From Pristionchus mayeri (lineage: Eukaryota > Nematoda > Chromadorea > Rhabditida > Neodiplogasteridae), in NCBI GenBank assembly GCA_036245805.1, contig BTRK01000003.1, forward strand, positions 40,069,215 through 40,133,214: a stretch of 64,000 nt of DNA. Direction: 5' to 3'. Under the pieces are notes generated by a model that had not been told where the DNA came from, did no database searches, and saw only the letters and a list, made by a program, of their open reading frames with translations. How positions within the stretch are numbered: the first letter of the stretch is position 1; the number at the start of each line of letters is the position of its first letter. Position numbers and translations under genes: made by a program. Positions 10,671-20,875 of this stretch are shown here, in pieces.

Positions 10671-13600
10671 TGAAGCAATTCGAACAGTTTGACAATGGGG
10701 GGTTTCAATTTCATGCAATCTCTCAGAAGACCTGTGATAAGGTGATTTGTGGCGTCCATCTAGGTGGTGGTAAGTTCTTTGACACCTGGCAAATGCGAGA
10801 TTGAACTTTAAGTTATTGCTCGTATGAGATCCTAACCATCAATACGTCCTTCGCATATAACAGACTAAAATTACAAATTGATTATGCTCTTTTATCATTG
10901 TTCATAACCGGTCAAAGATCAATTCCTGAGATCGCAGACCTTCCTGCCTCCTCGATTCCTCCCTTGGTTCAGCTTCAATTATTTAATCCTCGGAAATTTT
11001 GTGCATCAATGGGTCTTTGATATGTCATTCATGAATCAATGATTGATGCTCCTTGATCGTAGTATTATGGCGAGAACCACTGATAACAGATATCATAGAT
11101 TTTTATTCTCAATTCCTCCCTTGGATACGACCGCGGACGGATCTCGAACAACTGTACCCTGACAACTAGAACTGGATCTTTCCTACGGTTGACTTTTTTT
11201 TCTCCTCCCTTCAGAAGGGTAGTGCACAATGATCAGTTTGTTTCCGTGGCATGATGATCTGCTACTCCTCTGGATGAATCAAGCGTGCGCGCGATGAGCA
11301 ACTCGCCACTGCGACCCACGTCAAGGAAGAGACGAGAAATTTTCTAATGTTCATTAGCAAGCGCACATACAGAAAAGATTCGCCAAAAGATCGCAGACTG
11401 AAAGATTCAAGACTACAAAATAAGGATAATGAAAGAGGAAATGTAACACTGATGTTTCACGCACGTCATATCGCATTAGAGCGAGTCTGAAATTCAGTTA
11501 TCCATCGTCAAACCGTACAAACAATTAAAAATATCGCAAATCTACCTATCATATCCGTTTTCCGTCCTATACCGCCAGTCTGGAAACCTCTAGCAGTAAG
11601 GGCACGCGCATCCGTCATCCTCAGACATCATTTCCGTCAGACTCAGGGGTGAAATCGCGCCTGAATAGAGATTGCCTGAAACGATGGCTTATTTATCATC
11701 GCAATTCTCACGCTTCACTAATCCGATACATTCTGTTCTATGGTCACCAATCGATTCAAAGAGAAAAACGCAATACAAATCATATAAAAACCAATCTCTT
11801 CGTCATTTTATTGCTAATTGGTGAGTATAATAATTATTATTTCATCTCTCCTCTCACAAATGGCGGTGTTGCTTGCTTTGCACAGCATTTTCCTGGGGGG
11901 TGGTCGAGAGATGAGAGAGCGCAGAGAAAGAGTCGAATTTAAAGAGTCGTAGGGTGGTCGAATTTACATGCTCTCTCGCGATTAGTCTCGAAGCGAATAT
12001 TTTCTGGAAATTTGCCATATAATTCCGTGCCCTGGTCGAACATTTTTCAAATGTAGAAATCATCTGAATTTACAATATCCATTTCAAAAACGTATTTTGT
12101 ATGTCACCGGCGTTGTCGATGTTCGATATTCGAGGATCAGAAGTTCGAGCATCGAAATAGTGGAGGTGCTCAGCACCACAAATTTTCACTCATGGCTAAG
12201 CATACTATAACTTCTATATAGCTAACACATGTAATGATCTTGAAATGATGAGTTAGCAACGTGTAAATTTCAGATTTCAGAGGTGAAAAATATGATTTTT
12301 TTGAAAGTTGGATATCTTCGGTTTTATCAACAGCATTTTCAACAAATTGACACTTTATATTAAATCGATGAAAAAATAGATGTTCCTGAGTGATTACGAC
12401 TCGAAATTTTGAGATTGAAATTTCCGATCTAGCGAACTTAACACATAATTTAGCTTGCTTCGACGTATTTACACCCCTACCGATTCAGGAAACTATTTTT
12501 CTCAGACTAATATGAGTATGTAGTTTCCGAATCTGTGTTCAAAAAGTGGTGAAACGGGGGGTCCTAAGCCGAGTATGAATTTTTAAATGAATCTACGGAT
12601 AGTTTTTCGATATTTTCTGCATGGCAGCTACTTCGTACAGATTAAGTCTCAACATAAAAGTTTCTTAGAATAATTTTCCGCATATTTTGAGCTCTTGTAG
12701 CTCAAAAACGAAACGAAATATGACAGAGCCGAGTTGAAGACCGTAAAATGCCGAAAAACCGGCTCCAGCCCAAATCGCGTGTAAATAAGTTTCCTCGTCC
12801 CCAACGGACTCAAATATAATTTTCTTGGAAATATTGCTTAAACTTTTGCAGCTAGTTCCTCATGGGGCTAATTTTCATGCAATCTCTCAGAAGACACGTG
12901 ATATTCAGAAACATGCGCGAGACTACTGAGGCAAATGAGAGACATTCTCACTAAATCCCATCGCACACCCTATCGTACCTAATCGATATCGATGGAGTAA
13001 ATGAAATTCGATCGAACTACCCCCATGAGATAACGAGTAGAGTCGGCGATGCCGAACACACCTGGCAAGTTCACCTTGCATACTCCATTCATTGTAGCAG
13101 GGAGATCCCAAAAGTCGATATCGTTGTAGCTAAACTTTCAAATGTAATGTACTAGTACATTTGTTTCACAATCCCGCTTGTTCCTTTCCAGAAAATGAAT
13201 TAGTTCTTTTGGACGGAACTAGTTCATTCATTTCACGAAATCCAATTTGCAAAAAGCGGTTGCGAGTGGTAGAAATTACTATTCAATTCACCTGTGTTAT
13301 TCAGATATGTTTCACTGTCAAATATACTCAATATTGGTTCTCGCAATAATAAAGAAACTAGTTCTTTCAACCACTCATTTGAATAGTTCAATGACAAATG
13401 AACTAATTTCATCGAATTGAAAAGAACTAGTTCTTTTGACATAATTAGTGCATTTTGAAACTCTAGTTGTCGCTAACTGTTCAAAATAATTACTCGTTTT
13501 GTTTTCACTACAGTACTTAGTGTATAATGAATTGGATAAGTGTCTAGATCGAATTTTAGCTTTGCACATGAACCAAAGATCAGAGATATAGTAAAAGCTA

Positions 13601-14398
13601 CAAACCACTTTCTCACCTCGATTCCTCACTTGGGCACGACAGATTGATACTGCAGATGATATCTCTTGAAATGTTGAAACTCAATTATCTCATCTTGCCA
13701 AGATCAATGGATCAATTCCAAGATATTGAAATTAATTTCACGATCTTGAAATAGACGCAAAATTGATTTGTCTCGATGTTGTGAAGGTAATTCAAATATG
13801 TTTCGATGGAAAAATAATATATTTCTATTCAAGATCTTGGATATTTGCAAAATGTTGATTGCATTACTGCTTACTCCATCAAGAGTCTTCGCATGAACCG
13901 ACGAAGAAAGGGTTGAGCTGAATTATTTATCCAACAGCACGAACGTGCTTTGTCAAGTACAGAATGTGATGAATGCATAATGTATCGGTTAACAAAGGCT
14001 CGAGACAGAGAGAGTAAGGATGTGCTAGAAATAAATACAGTGAATGCATTAGCATTTAGGTTGATTCGATGAGAAAAGAAGAACATATCGAGAATATGCA
14101 GCTTTCACAATCTAATGGTCCGGCAGCAAATCATGAAAGTCACAGGTTCCGATTTGCCGGAAATTTGGATCTTTAGGATATATTTTTCTCTATCCTATTC
14201 GGCGCTTCTTCACATCTCCCGATCCACTTTAGAGATGGCTTCGAAAGTAAAGACTCTATTCCTTCTGTGTATTCTCTCGCCCTTCAGATGGGAGAAAGTA
14301 TGAACTATGAGGAGTAATTCCTTGAGCGACCATTGCTCTAAGAAGACGGAAACATATGATAAAATACGACACGTAGCACTGATGTTTCATGCACGTCA
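10671..14398. other. Repeat-rich intergenic region with decayed exon and foldback remnants
   Basis: No intact gene. Segments near 11390-11850 match 48100-48620 in the same order. On the minus strand, 11580-11640 encodes a short E-D-D-G-C-x-C-x-Y motif also seen near 15600. The stretch 12160-12910 is a diverged single arm of the large foldback at 61318 (shared end ttcatgcaatctctcagaagac at 12873 and 63454; the word also occurs at 10712). The interval 13570-13660 repeats 9050-9150 in inverted orientation. A short inverted repeat with gaactagttc words lies at 13190-13440. The piece 13966-14040 repeats LINE sequence from about 10080-10150, inverted. Confidence 0.45.
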
Positions 14399-14400
14399 TA

Positions 14401-15496
14401 TAACACACTATCTGAATCGAAATAGACTTGGCACAGGCCTACAATTCAAAGTCCTACTAACTTCACCAGTAGGTCGGCCTTCATGAGGGAAACCGACGAG
14501 CATCGCTAGGTTTGCGATCCGCATCCGCGCGGTCGCGGCGCGGGTTGTGAAAAATTAACTACAGTATCCCCAAAATTTTTAAATCGACTGCTTTGACTGC
14601 GGCGGTAGGGGCGCTGCATTCCTTAACAAATTTTAAGACCTTTTTTACTCCTGAAAGTTTTTCGATCAGATTCCATCTAACTCCGGAAATCGATAATTCC
14701 TCTTTTATTTCGGACATGCATGCAATTCCCCAGAAATTTTTCAAGAACTCCGACAAATATTATTGTTGATCTAGCTTCCGCTTGAGCCGATACACACTTC
14801 AGTTGAGAGGCGCGATATAAAATTTGCCGGAAGTCAGTTCAAACGAATTTTGAATGATTTGTTGTGTGCTTTTTGGGTTACGGTATGCGAGTGCAAAAGT
14901 TGGACGACTTTTCCCAATTGGTGTAAAATTGTCACAAATCGATTTTCAACACATGTTACACCAATTTGGAAAAGTCGTCCAACTTTTGCACTCACTTACC
15001 GTAACCCAAAAAGCACACCATTAGTCATTCAAAATTCATTTGAACTGACTTCCGGCAAATTTTATATCGCGCCTCTCTACTGAAGTATGAATCGGCTCAA
15101 GCGGAAGCTAGATCAACAATAATATTTGTCGGAGTTCTTGAAAAATTTCTGGGGAATTTGCATGCATGTCCGAAATAAAAGTGGAATTATCGGTTTCCGG
15201 AGTTAGATGGAATCTGATCGAAAAACTCTGCGGAGTAAAAAAGTCTTAGAATTTGTCAAGGAATGCAGCGCCCCTACTGCCGCCGTCATAGGAGTCGATT
15301 TAAAAATTTTGAGGATACTGTAGTTAATTTTTCAAAATCCGCGCCCGCGACCGCGCGGATGCGTATCGCAAATCTAGCGATGCTCGTCGGTTTCCCTCAC
15401 GGAGGCCGACCAACTGGTGAAGTTAGTAGCACTTTGAATTTTAGGCCTGTGCCAAGTCGCTGAAGAAATATATTGAATTTCTCAGATAGTCTGTTA
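14401..15496. mobile_element. Long foldback element, family A copy 2
   Basis: A 1,096-bp near-palindrome with the same termini as the 5746 copy (TAACACACTATCTGA and its mirror) and TA at both flanks (14399-14400, 15497-15498). The spacer is around 14930-14960. The sequence left of the insertion (gatgtttcatgcacgtca) also occurs near 11453 without an element, which marks the target TA. No transposase frame. Confidence 0.88.
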
Positions 15497-15589
15497 TATA
15501 GCATTTGCGCGTATGGGGAAGGAAAATAACAATTAGTATGTAGTATCTGATGATTCCACCCACAGTAACCCTACAATAGTGCTTTCAGT

Positions 15590-15925
15590 TGTCCCTGTGG
15601 CGGTAATGGCACACGCAGCCATCATCTTCTTGCACCACATGAGTCAGGTTGCGAAAAAATAGAAACGGCCTGAAATGAGAATGTTCCACTATCCCGCCAG
15701 TCTCACGGTTCACAATTCGCATACATTTGTACGAGCTCAACGTTCACCACTATCTCGTCCGACCCGTACTCAAACAAAAAAAACAAACTCGATTCGAAAA
15801 CCGACAATATTTCCCAGAAATTTCGCGAGCTACTCTCTCTGGTGGAGATGATAAAACTTACGGGTGAACGACATTCACTGCGCTGGATGAGATACACAAG
15901 CGAGTCATCTGCAGGGGACAATATC
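15590..15925 (-). pseudogene. Candidate exons of an unidentified host gene (fragment)
   Basis: On the minus strand, an acceptor (gtcccctgcag) at about 15917 precedes a 45-50-nt segment ending in a gtaagt donor near 15860. A second acceptor (attctcatttcag) near 15673 precedes a frame with F-F-R-N-L-T-H and E-D-D-G-C-V-C. A matching EDDGC motif lies at 11580-11640, and a related C-P-Y-C-H-R-D at about 48340. The exons lie between two family A foldbacks. Exon phases cannot be joined with certainty. I do not recognise the family. Confidence 0.35.
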
Positions 15926-16018
15926 AGTATTAAGATATTTTTAAAATTTTAGAAAATGGAATCAACATAATTAATAATGTTTGTTGGTGTTCAAGCATCA
16001 TTCGAGATCATGATAGTA

Positions 16019-17105
16019 GAACACACTATCCGAGATAATCGGAATAGACTTGGCACTGGCCGAAAATTCAAATTCCTGCTAACTTCACCAGTAGGTCGGC
16101 CTCCAGGAGGGAAACCGACGAGCATCGTCAGAATGTCGATCCGCATCCGCGCGGGCGGGGCGCGGAATTTGAAAAATTAACTACGGTAGCTTCGAAATTT
16201 TAAAAGCGACTCCTATGACTGCGGCGATAGGGGCGCTGCATCCCTTGACAAATTCTAAGACTTTTTTATTCCGGAGAGTTTGTCGATCAGATTCCATCTA
16301 ACGCCTGAAATCGATAATTCCACTTTTAGTTCGTACATGAAAGCAGTTCCCCAGAAATTTTTCAAGAACTCCCCTAAATATAATTGGTGATCTAGCTTCT
16401 GCTTGACTCGATACATTCTCACGTAGAATAGCGCGATTCAACAAGACGCGTAAGTTGGTCAAAATGAATTTTGAATGAATTATGGTGTAATTTTTGGGTT
16501 ACGGTATGAGAGTGCGAAGTTAGGGCGACATTTCCCAACAGGTGTTAAATGGTCTGAAAATCAATTTGAAGCTATCCTACACCAATTGGGAAAAGTCGTC
16601 CAACTTGTGCACTCACCTACAGTAACCCAAAAATTACACCATAATTCATTTTGACCAACTTACGCGTCTAGTTGAATCGCGCTGTTCTACGGGAGTAGGT
16701 ATCGATTCAAGCAGAAGCTAGATCACCAATAATATTTAGGGGAGTTCTTGAAAAATTTCTGGGGAACTGCTTTCATGTACGAAAGAAAAGTGGAATTAGC
16801 GATTTCCGGCCTTAGATGGAATCTGATCGAAAAACTCTCAGAAGTAAAAAAGTCTTAGAATTTGTCAAGGAATGCAGCGCCCCTACCGCCGCAGTGATTG
16901 GAGTCGATATACAAATTTCGAAGCTACCGTAGTTAATTTTTCGATATCCGCGCCCGCGGCCGCGCGGATGCGAATCGCAAATCTGGCGATGCTCGTCGAT
17001 TTCCCTCGTGGAGGCCGACCAATTGGCGACGTTAGTAGGAATTAGAATTTTCGGCCAGTGCCAAGTCGCTGAAGAAATATGTTGATTCTCTCAGATAGTC
17101 TGTTG
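16019..17105. mobile_element. Long foldback element, family A copy 3
   Basis: A 1,087-bp near-palindrome, ends GAACACACTATCCGA and mirror, TA flanks at 16017-16018 and 17106-17107. The arms carry the same conserved words as copies 1 and 2 (gcagcgcccctaccgccgc, agacttggcac). The spacer is around 16550. It is the third member of the family within 11.4 kb. Confidence 0.87.
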
Positions 17106-17150
17106 TAGGAAGATGTGGATTTCAAAATTTAAAAAAGCATTTCTACTCAC

Positions 17151-17316
17151 CAGCAGCTTCTCTCCATTAACCGAGTTGATCAGAAGATTATCAAACCTGA
17201 AAGAAATACGGTAAAAAAAGAAAACTGTGACGCTTACAAGATGATGTAAGCACCATTCTCATCTAGGTGATATCCACCATGTGGTACGCTTCCTCTATAG
17301 TCTCACTATTGCGATC
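17151..17316 (-). pseudogene. Two candidate host exons joined by a short intron
   Basis: On the minus strand, an exon ending near 17239 (donor gtaagcg) reads H-G-G-Y-H-L-D-E-N-G-A-Y-I-I. A 42-nt intron follows, then a tttctttcag acceptor and a 46-nt exon (17196-17151) reading F-D-N-L-L-I-N-S-V-N-G-E-K-L-L before a gtgagt donor. The split codon (TT|G) joins in phase, so I think these are genuine exons. The upstream boundary is unclear because stops lie just before the first exon. Product unknown. The fragment abuts a family A foldback. Confidence 0.45.
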
Positions 17317-17736
17317 TGTGTAGTTTAGTTTTTGAACCGTTAGCCATAAATTCATACACACACTAGCCAAACCACTTCCCCCCAATTATACCCCAAGGCT
17401 GCAATGCTATATCATCCGGTGAAACAACTGCGATTAGCAAACATTAACTTGTCTCAAATTTCGCCTTCCTCATCATCGCTCTTCTTTCCTCCAAGTCGAA
17501 ATGCACCCCCGCACCTTACAAATTCATGTCTCGCGCTCAATTTTCTCACGTTATGGCTGGAGAATCCGGCTATCCATTCTTGTGTTCTTCCGGGAAATGT
17601 AAAATTAAATGGCTATCGAGATCAGTTAAAATTAACAAGCGCATCGGAAGCGAAATTGACACAGACAATCAAATTTACGCTTCAGGTCTATCATAAACTA
17701 ATTTCAAGTTTACATTAAATTGATCTCGTCGTAGCA
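17317..17736. other. No feature recognised
   Basis: One 104-codon open frame crosses 17404-17718 on the plus strand but lacks any recognisable motif and has no splice or repeat support. I do not call it a gene. Confidence 0.35.
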
Positions 17737-18046
17737 CTTTCGTTCGCAACAATACTTCTAGTGAGTATCGATTTCGTTGCTTATAGAAACCTTCGCGACT
17801 ACCGTCATCCTATCGTAATGATGGCGTTACGGTAATTTCGATGCGTTTCTACAATCCATGTTGCAGCAGAAACACATCTGTCCTCCTCCTGCTTTCGTTC
17901 GCAACATTACTTCTAGTGAGTATCGATTTCGTTGCTTATAGAAACCTTCGCGACTACCGTCATCCTATCGTAATGATGGCGTTACGGTAATTTCGATGCG
18001 TTTCTACAATCCATGTTGCAGCAGAAACACATCTGTCCTCCTCCTG
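17737..18046. repeat. 155-bp tandem duplication
   Basis: Two head-to-tail copies (17737-17891 and 17892-18046) differ at only about one position near their start. Each contains tagtgagtatcg, a donor-like site, and mirrored words around gatggcgttacggtaa. The low divergence means a recent duplication or an assembly effect. Confidence 0.85.
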
Positions 18047-18280
18047 CTTCATCGTAGTCTGTCGGAGGAGCGAACGCGCGTCCTCGTCGAGGCGGCGATG
18101 AGAATATTCGACTACCCGTCATTCTCGCGATTCACAATTCGCATAAATTGTGCATGCTCATATTTCACCAATTCTGCATTTAAAGTGGACAAAAAGAAAG
18201 AAATAAAGACTTCTTAGTTGCCAACATTTCGATATACCCATTGACATCACCATATTTCTATGGTTGTTATTTCCAATGTT

Positions 18281-20276
18281 ATTTCAAATAGCTGCTTTAC
18301 GCGATCTAGAGATACCTACACCTCGTGATGCTACTTCCGCTTACCAATCAGCTGTGGCTCTCATGAAGACAACTGCGCAAGATTGCTACAAGGGTCGCGA
18401 TGCAATTCCAAGGATTTCAAATGCAACAGAGAATCTGCTCAAGCAAAGACACGAGCTAAAGGGATATCCAAACCTTGCTGTGGAGTATGTACAGTGTTGC
18501 AAACTGGCTCGTGCGAATCTGATTGAAGATATTCGGAGGAGGAAGGAAAACAAACTGTTAGAGGCTATAAGAATGGGACGCAGTGTGGCTCGAATGACCA
18601 GAGAAGACTCACTGGCCAAGAAAAGAATGCTATTCTTTGATCCTCAAACGCAACTCGCCTCTCAAGAATACACTGAAGCAATCGTGAAAAAATTCTACGA
18701 CGATCTGTACACTCCTACTGTGCATCTACAATGTGTGGCCCATCCCTCAAGTGACACTCTTCTACCTTTCCTTAAAGAAGAAATATCTGCTGCTATTAGA
18801 AGTCTGAAAGTCGGCCATTCTGCAGGCGAAGATGAGGTGAAGCCCGAGATGCTTCTTCTTTCTGAGCCATTAATCACTCCTCTCGTTACACGGATGCTCA
18901 ATGGATTTATCGAAGGAGAACGAATACCACCTGAACTCCTAGTATCACGTGTGACACTGCTACACAAAGGAGGAGCAACAACCGACATAGGAAATTATCG
19001 ACCGATCAGCCTCCTAAGTGTGATCTGCAAAGTTGCAACGAAAGTTATTCTGAATCGGATACTTCCCCAATTAGAACAATCAGATTACTTCAGCCAGGCT
19101 GGGTTTAGACCAGGCTTCTCTACGATCGATCATATTCACGCGGTACATCAATTGATCGAGAAGTCGACTGAGTACAAGATCACCTTACACCTGGCCCTAA
19201 TTGATTTCAAGAAAGCTTTTGACCGAGTGGAATGGCCAGCTGTTTGGAAGGCTCTCGCGAATCAAGGCATTCACTCAACACTGATTGACCTTTTGAGAAG
19301 ATTTTACGAGGGAACAACCACGAAAATACAAGTCAACGAAAGCAAAGTGCAAGTGAACGTACGAAGAGGAGTGAAACAGGGTGATACCATTTCCCCTAAA
19401 CTCTTCAACTCTGTCTTACGAATGGCACTGGACACAATCGATTGGGAAGGAACCGGATTGAACGTAAACGGGGTTCAACTTACAACATTATCCTACGCAG
19501 ATGACATCATTTTGATTGCGAAAAATCGTATAGAACTGAAGAGAATGCTTGTGAAAGTTATCGATGCAGTAGCGAATGTTGGTTTAGAAGTGAATCCCGA
19601 TAAAACCACACTGCTGACATCTAGTGAGAAGAACCGGGAAGCGATCGAGATAAATGGAAGGAATCGATTCGAGTATAAGCAGGGAGCAAATTATCTAGGG
19701 AGCTGGATTAGTCTTCCACTTGAACACTCTACCAAGATCAAGAGGAGAGTTCAATATGGGTGGCACGCCTGGCGAAATATTGGACACCTACTGAAGCATC
19801 GAACAGTAAGAAGAACAATCAGGATGAGGGCCTTCAATGCTTGCATAATGTCAACTGTGCTCTATGGCTGCGAAAGCTGGACTATGAGAGAATCGGATAA
19901 AAACGAGTTGAGAATCGCGCAAAGAAAAATGGAGAGACGGATGGTCGGTGTGACCTGGAAGGACAAATGGAGCAACGAGCGTGTTAGATCAGAGACTGGA
20001 GTTAAAGATTTGGTCGATGAAGCGATAAGAAGGAAGATCGCCTGGGCTAACAAGATCAGGAAAATGGATGATGACTGATGGACAAGACGACTGACAGTCT
20101 GGATCCCTTACAATCAACTTCAAAACAGGAGTCAGGGAAGACCGAGAGAGAGATGGAGAAATGAAATCACTAGGAGAAAAGGCGGAAATTGGTGGAGCCA
20201 AGATGATGAAGAATGGAAAATGTAACCCAGATCAGCGCTGACAGCGACCCCTGATAAATTCTATTCTATTCTATTC
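18281..20276 (+). mobile_element. 5'-truncated RTE-clade LINE with target duplication
   Basis: The inserted segment is flanked by TATTTCCAATGTT at 18268-18280 and 20277-20289, a 13-bp target-site duplication of which the first bases overlap the tail. The 3' end is a short (ATTCT)n run at 20259-20280, as expected for LINEs that end in a microsatellite. The element lacks the endonuclease, so it is 5'-truncated. The coding part is described separately. Confidence 0.88.
18285..20224 (+). pseudogene. LINE reverse transcriptase (RTE clade), one in-frame stop
   Basis: A 604-codon frame holds the reverse transcriptase: fingers block NYRPISLLS near residue 250, QAGFRPGFST, the first catalytic Asp in DFKKAFDRVEW, GVKQGDTISP, and the catalytic YADD near 420, then the C-terminal region VLYGCESW. 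The frame stops at 20076-20078 (TGA) but continues in the same frame with W-T-R-R-L to TAA at 20224. The fragment at 53215 has Arg at the stop position, so a single CGA-to-TGA change explains it. The endonuclease is missing. The apparent start at 18264 lies in flanking DNA, before the insertion point. Confidence 0.85.
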
Positions 20277-20289
20277 TATTTCCAATGTT

Positions 20290-20729
20290 CTATGATTGTA
20301 GTGACATGACGAGTCTTAAACCGATTCCAAAGATCAGAGATCTCCCTTCTCACATCGATTCTTCCTGGGGGGGGGGGGGGCGACGGCGGTGAGATTGATG
20401 CTGCAGATGGATGACTCGATCGTCGAACCGAACAACTACGCCCTGAAGGAGAGATAAAGATACGAATATACATGTATTAGAATGATGTTGATTTCATAAA
20501 TAATCAGTAATTTATTTATTTTAGAAAGCGGGGGACTTCATCGATATCTCTGTTGCCTCTAGCATCAATTCTTAAAAAATCTTAAAAAAGACCAGAAATC
20601 ACCTAGTGTTCAGTAAGTAATTGTTTCCAAAGTTACATTCTTCATTGCATAAAACCAATTAACGCATTCAGAAAAAAAACTATCAAACAATGATTGGATG
20701 CAAAAAGGGCCCTGCAATCCAGTGACTTA
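20290..20729. other. Intergenic with one candidate exon of the GAATCGAG family
   Basis: On the minus strand, an acceptor (tctccttcag) near 20445 leads into a segment beginning R-S-C-S-V-R-R and containing a run of about 13 C. It matches the candidate exon at 9047-9119 in layout. The rest is AT-rich and shows nothing I can name. Confidence 0.35.
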
Positions 20730-20875
20730 GATTCATTCATTCATTCATTCATTCGTTTATTCCGTTAGGTGGGAGTTCAAGAAATAACGAGAGGGTATAC
20801 AAGAAACGGATGTCCGTCGATTGGATCGAATCGGTTGAAGGTTGCTAGGCAGCAAGGGTAGGGGAGGGGACGGGA

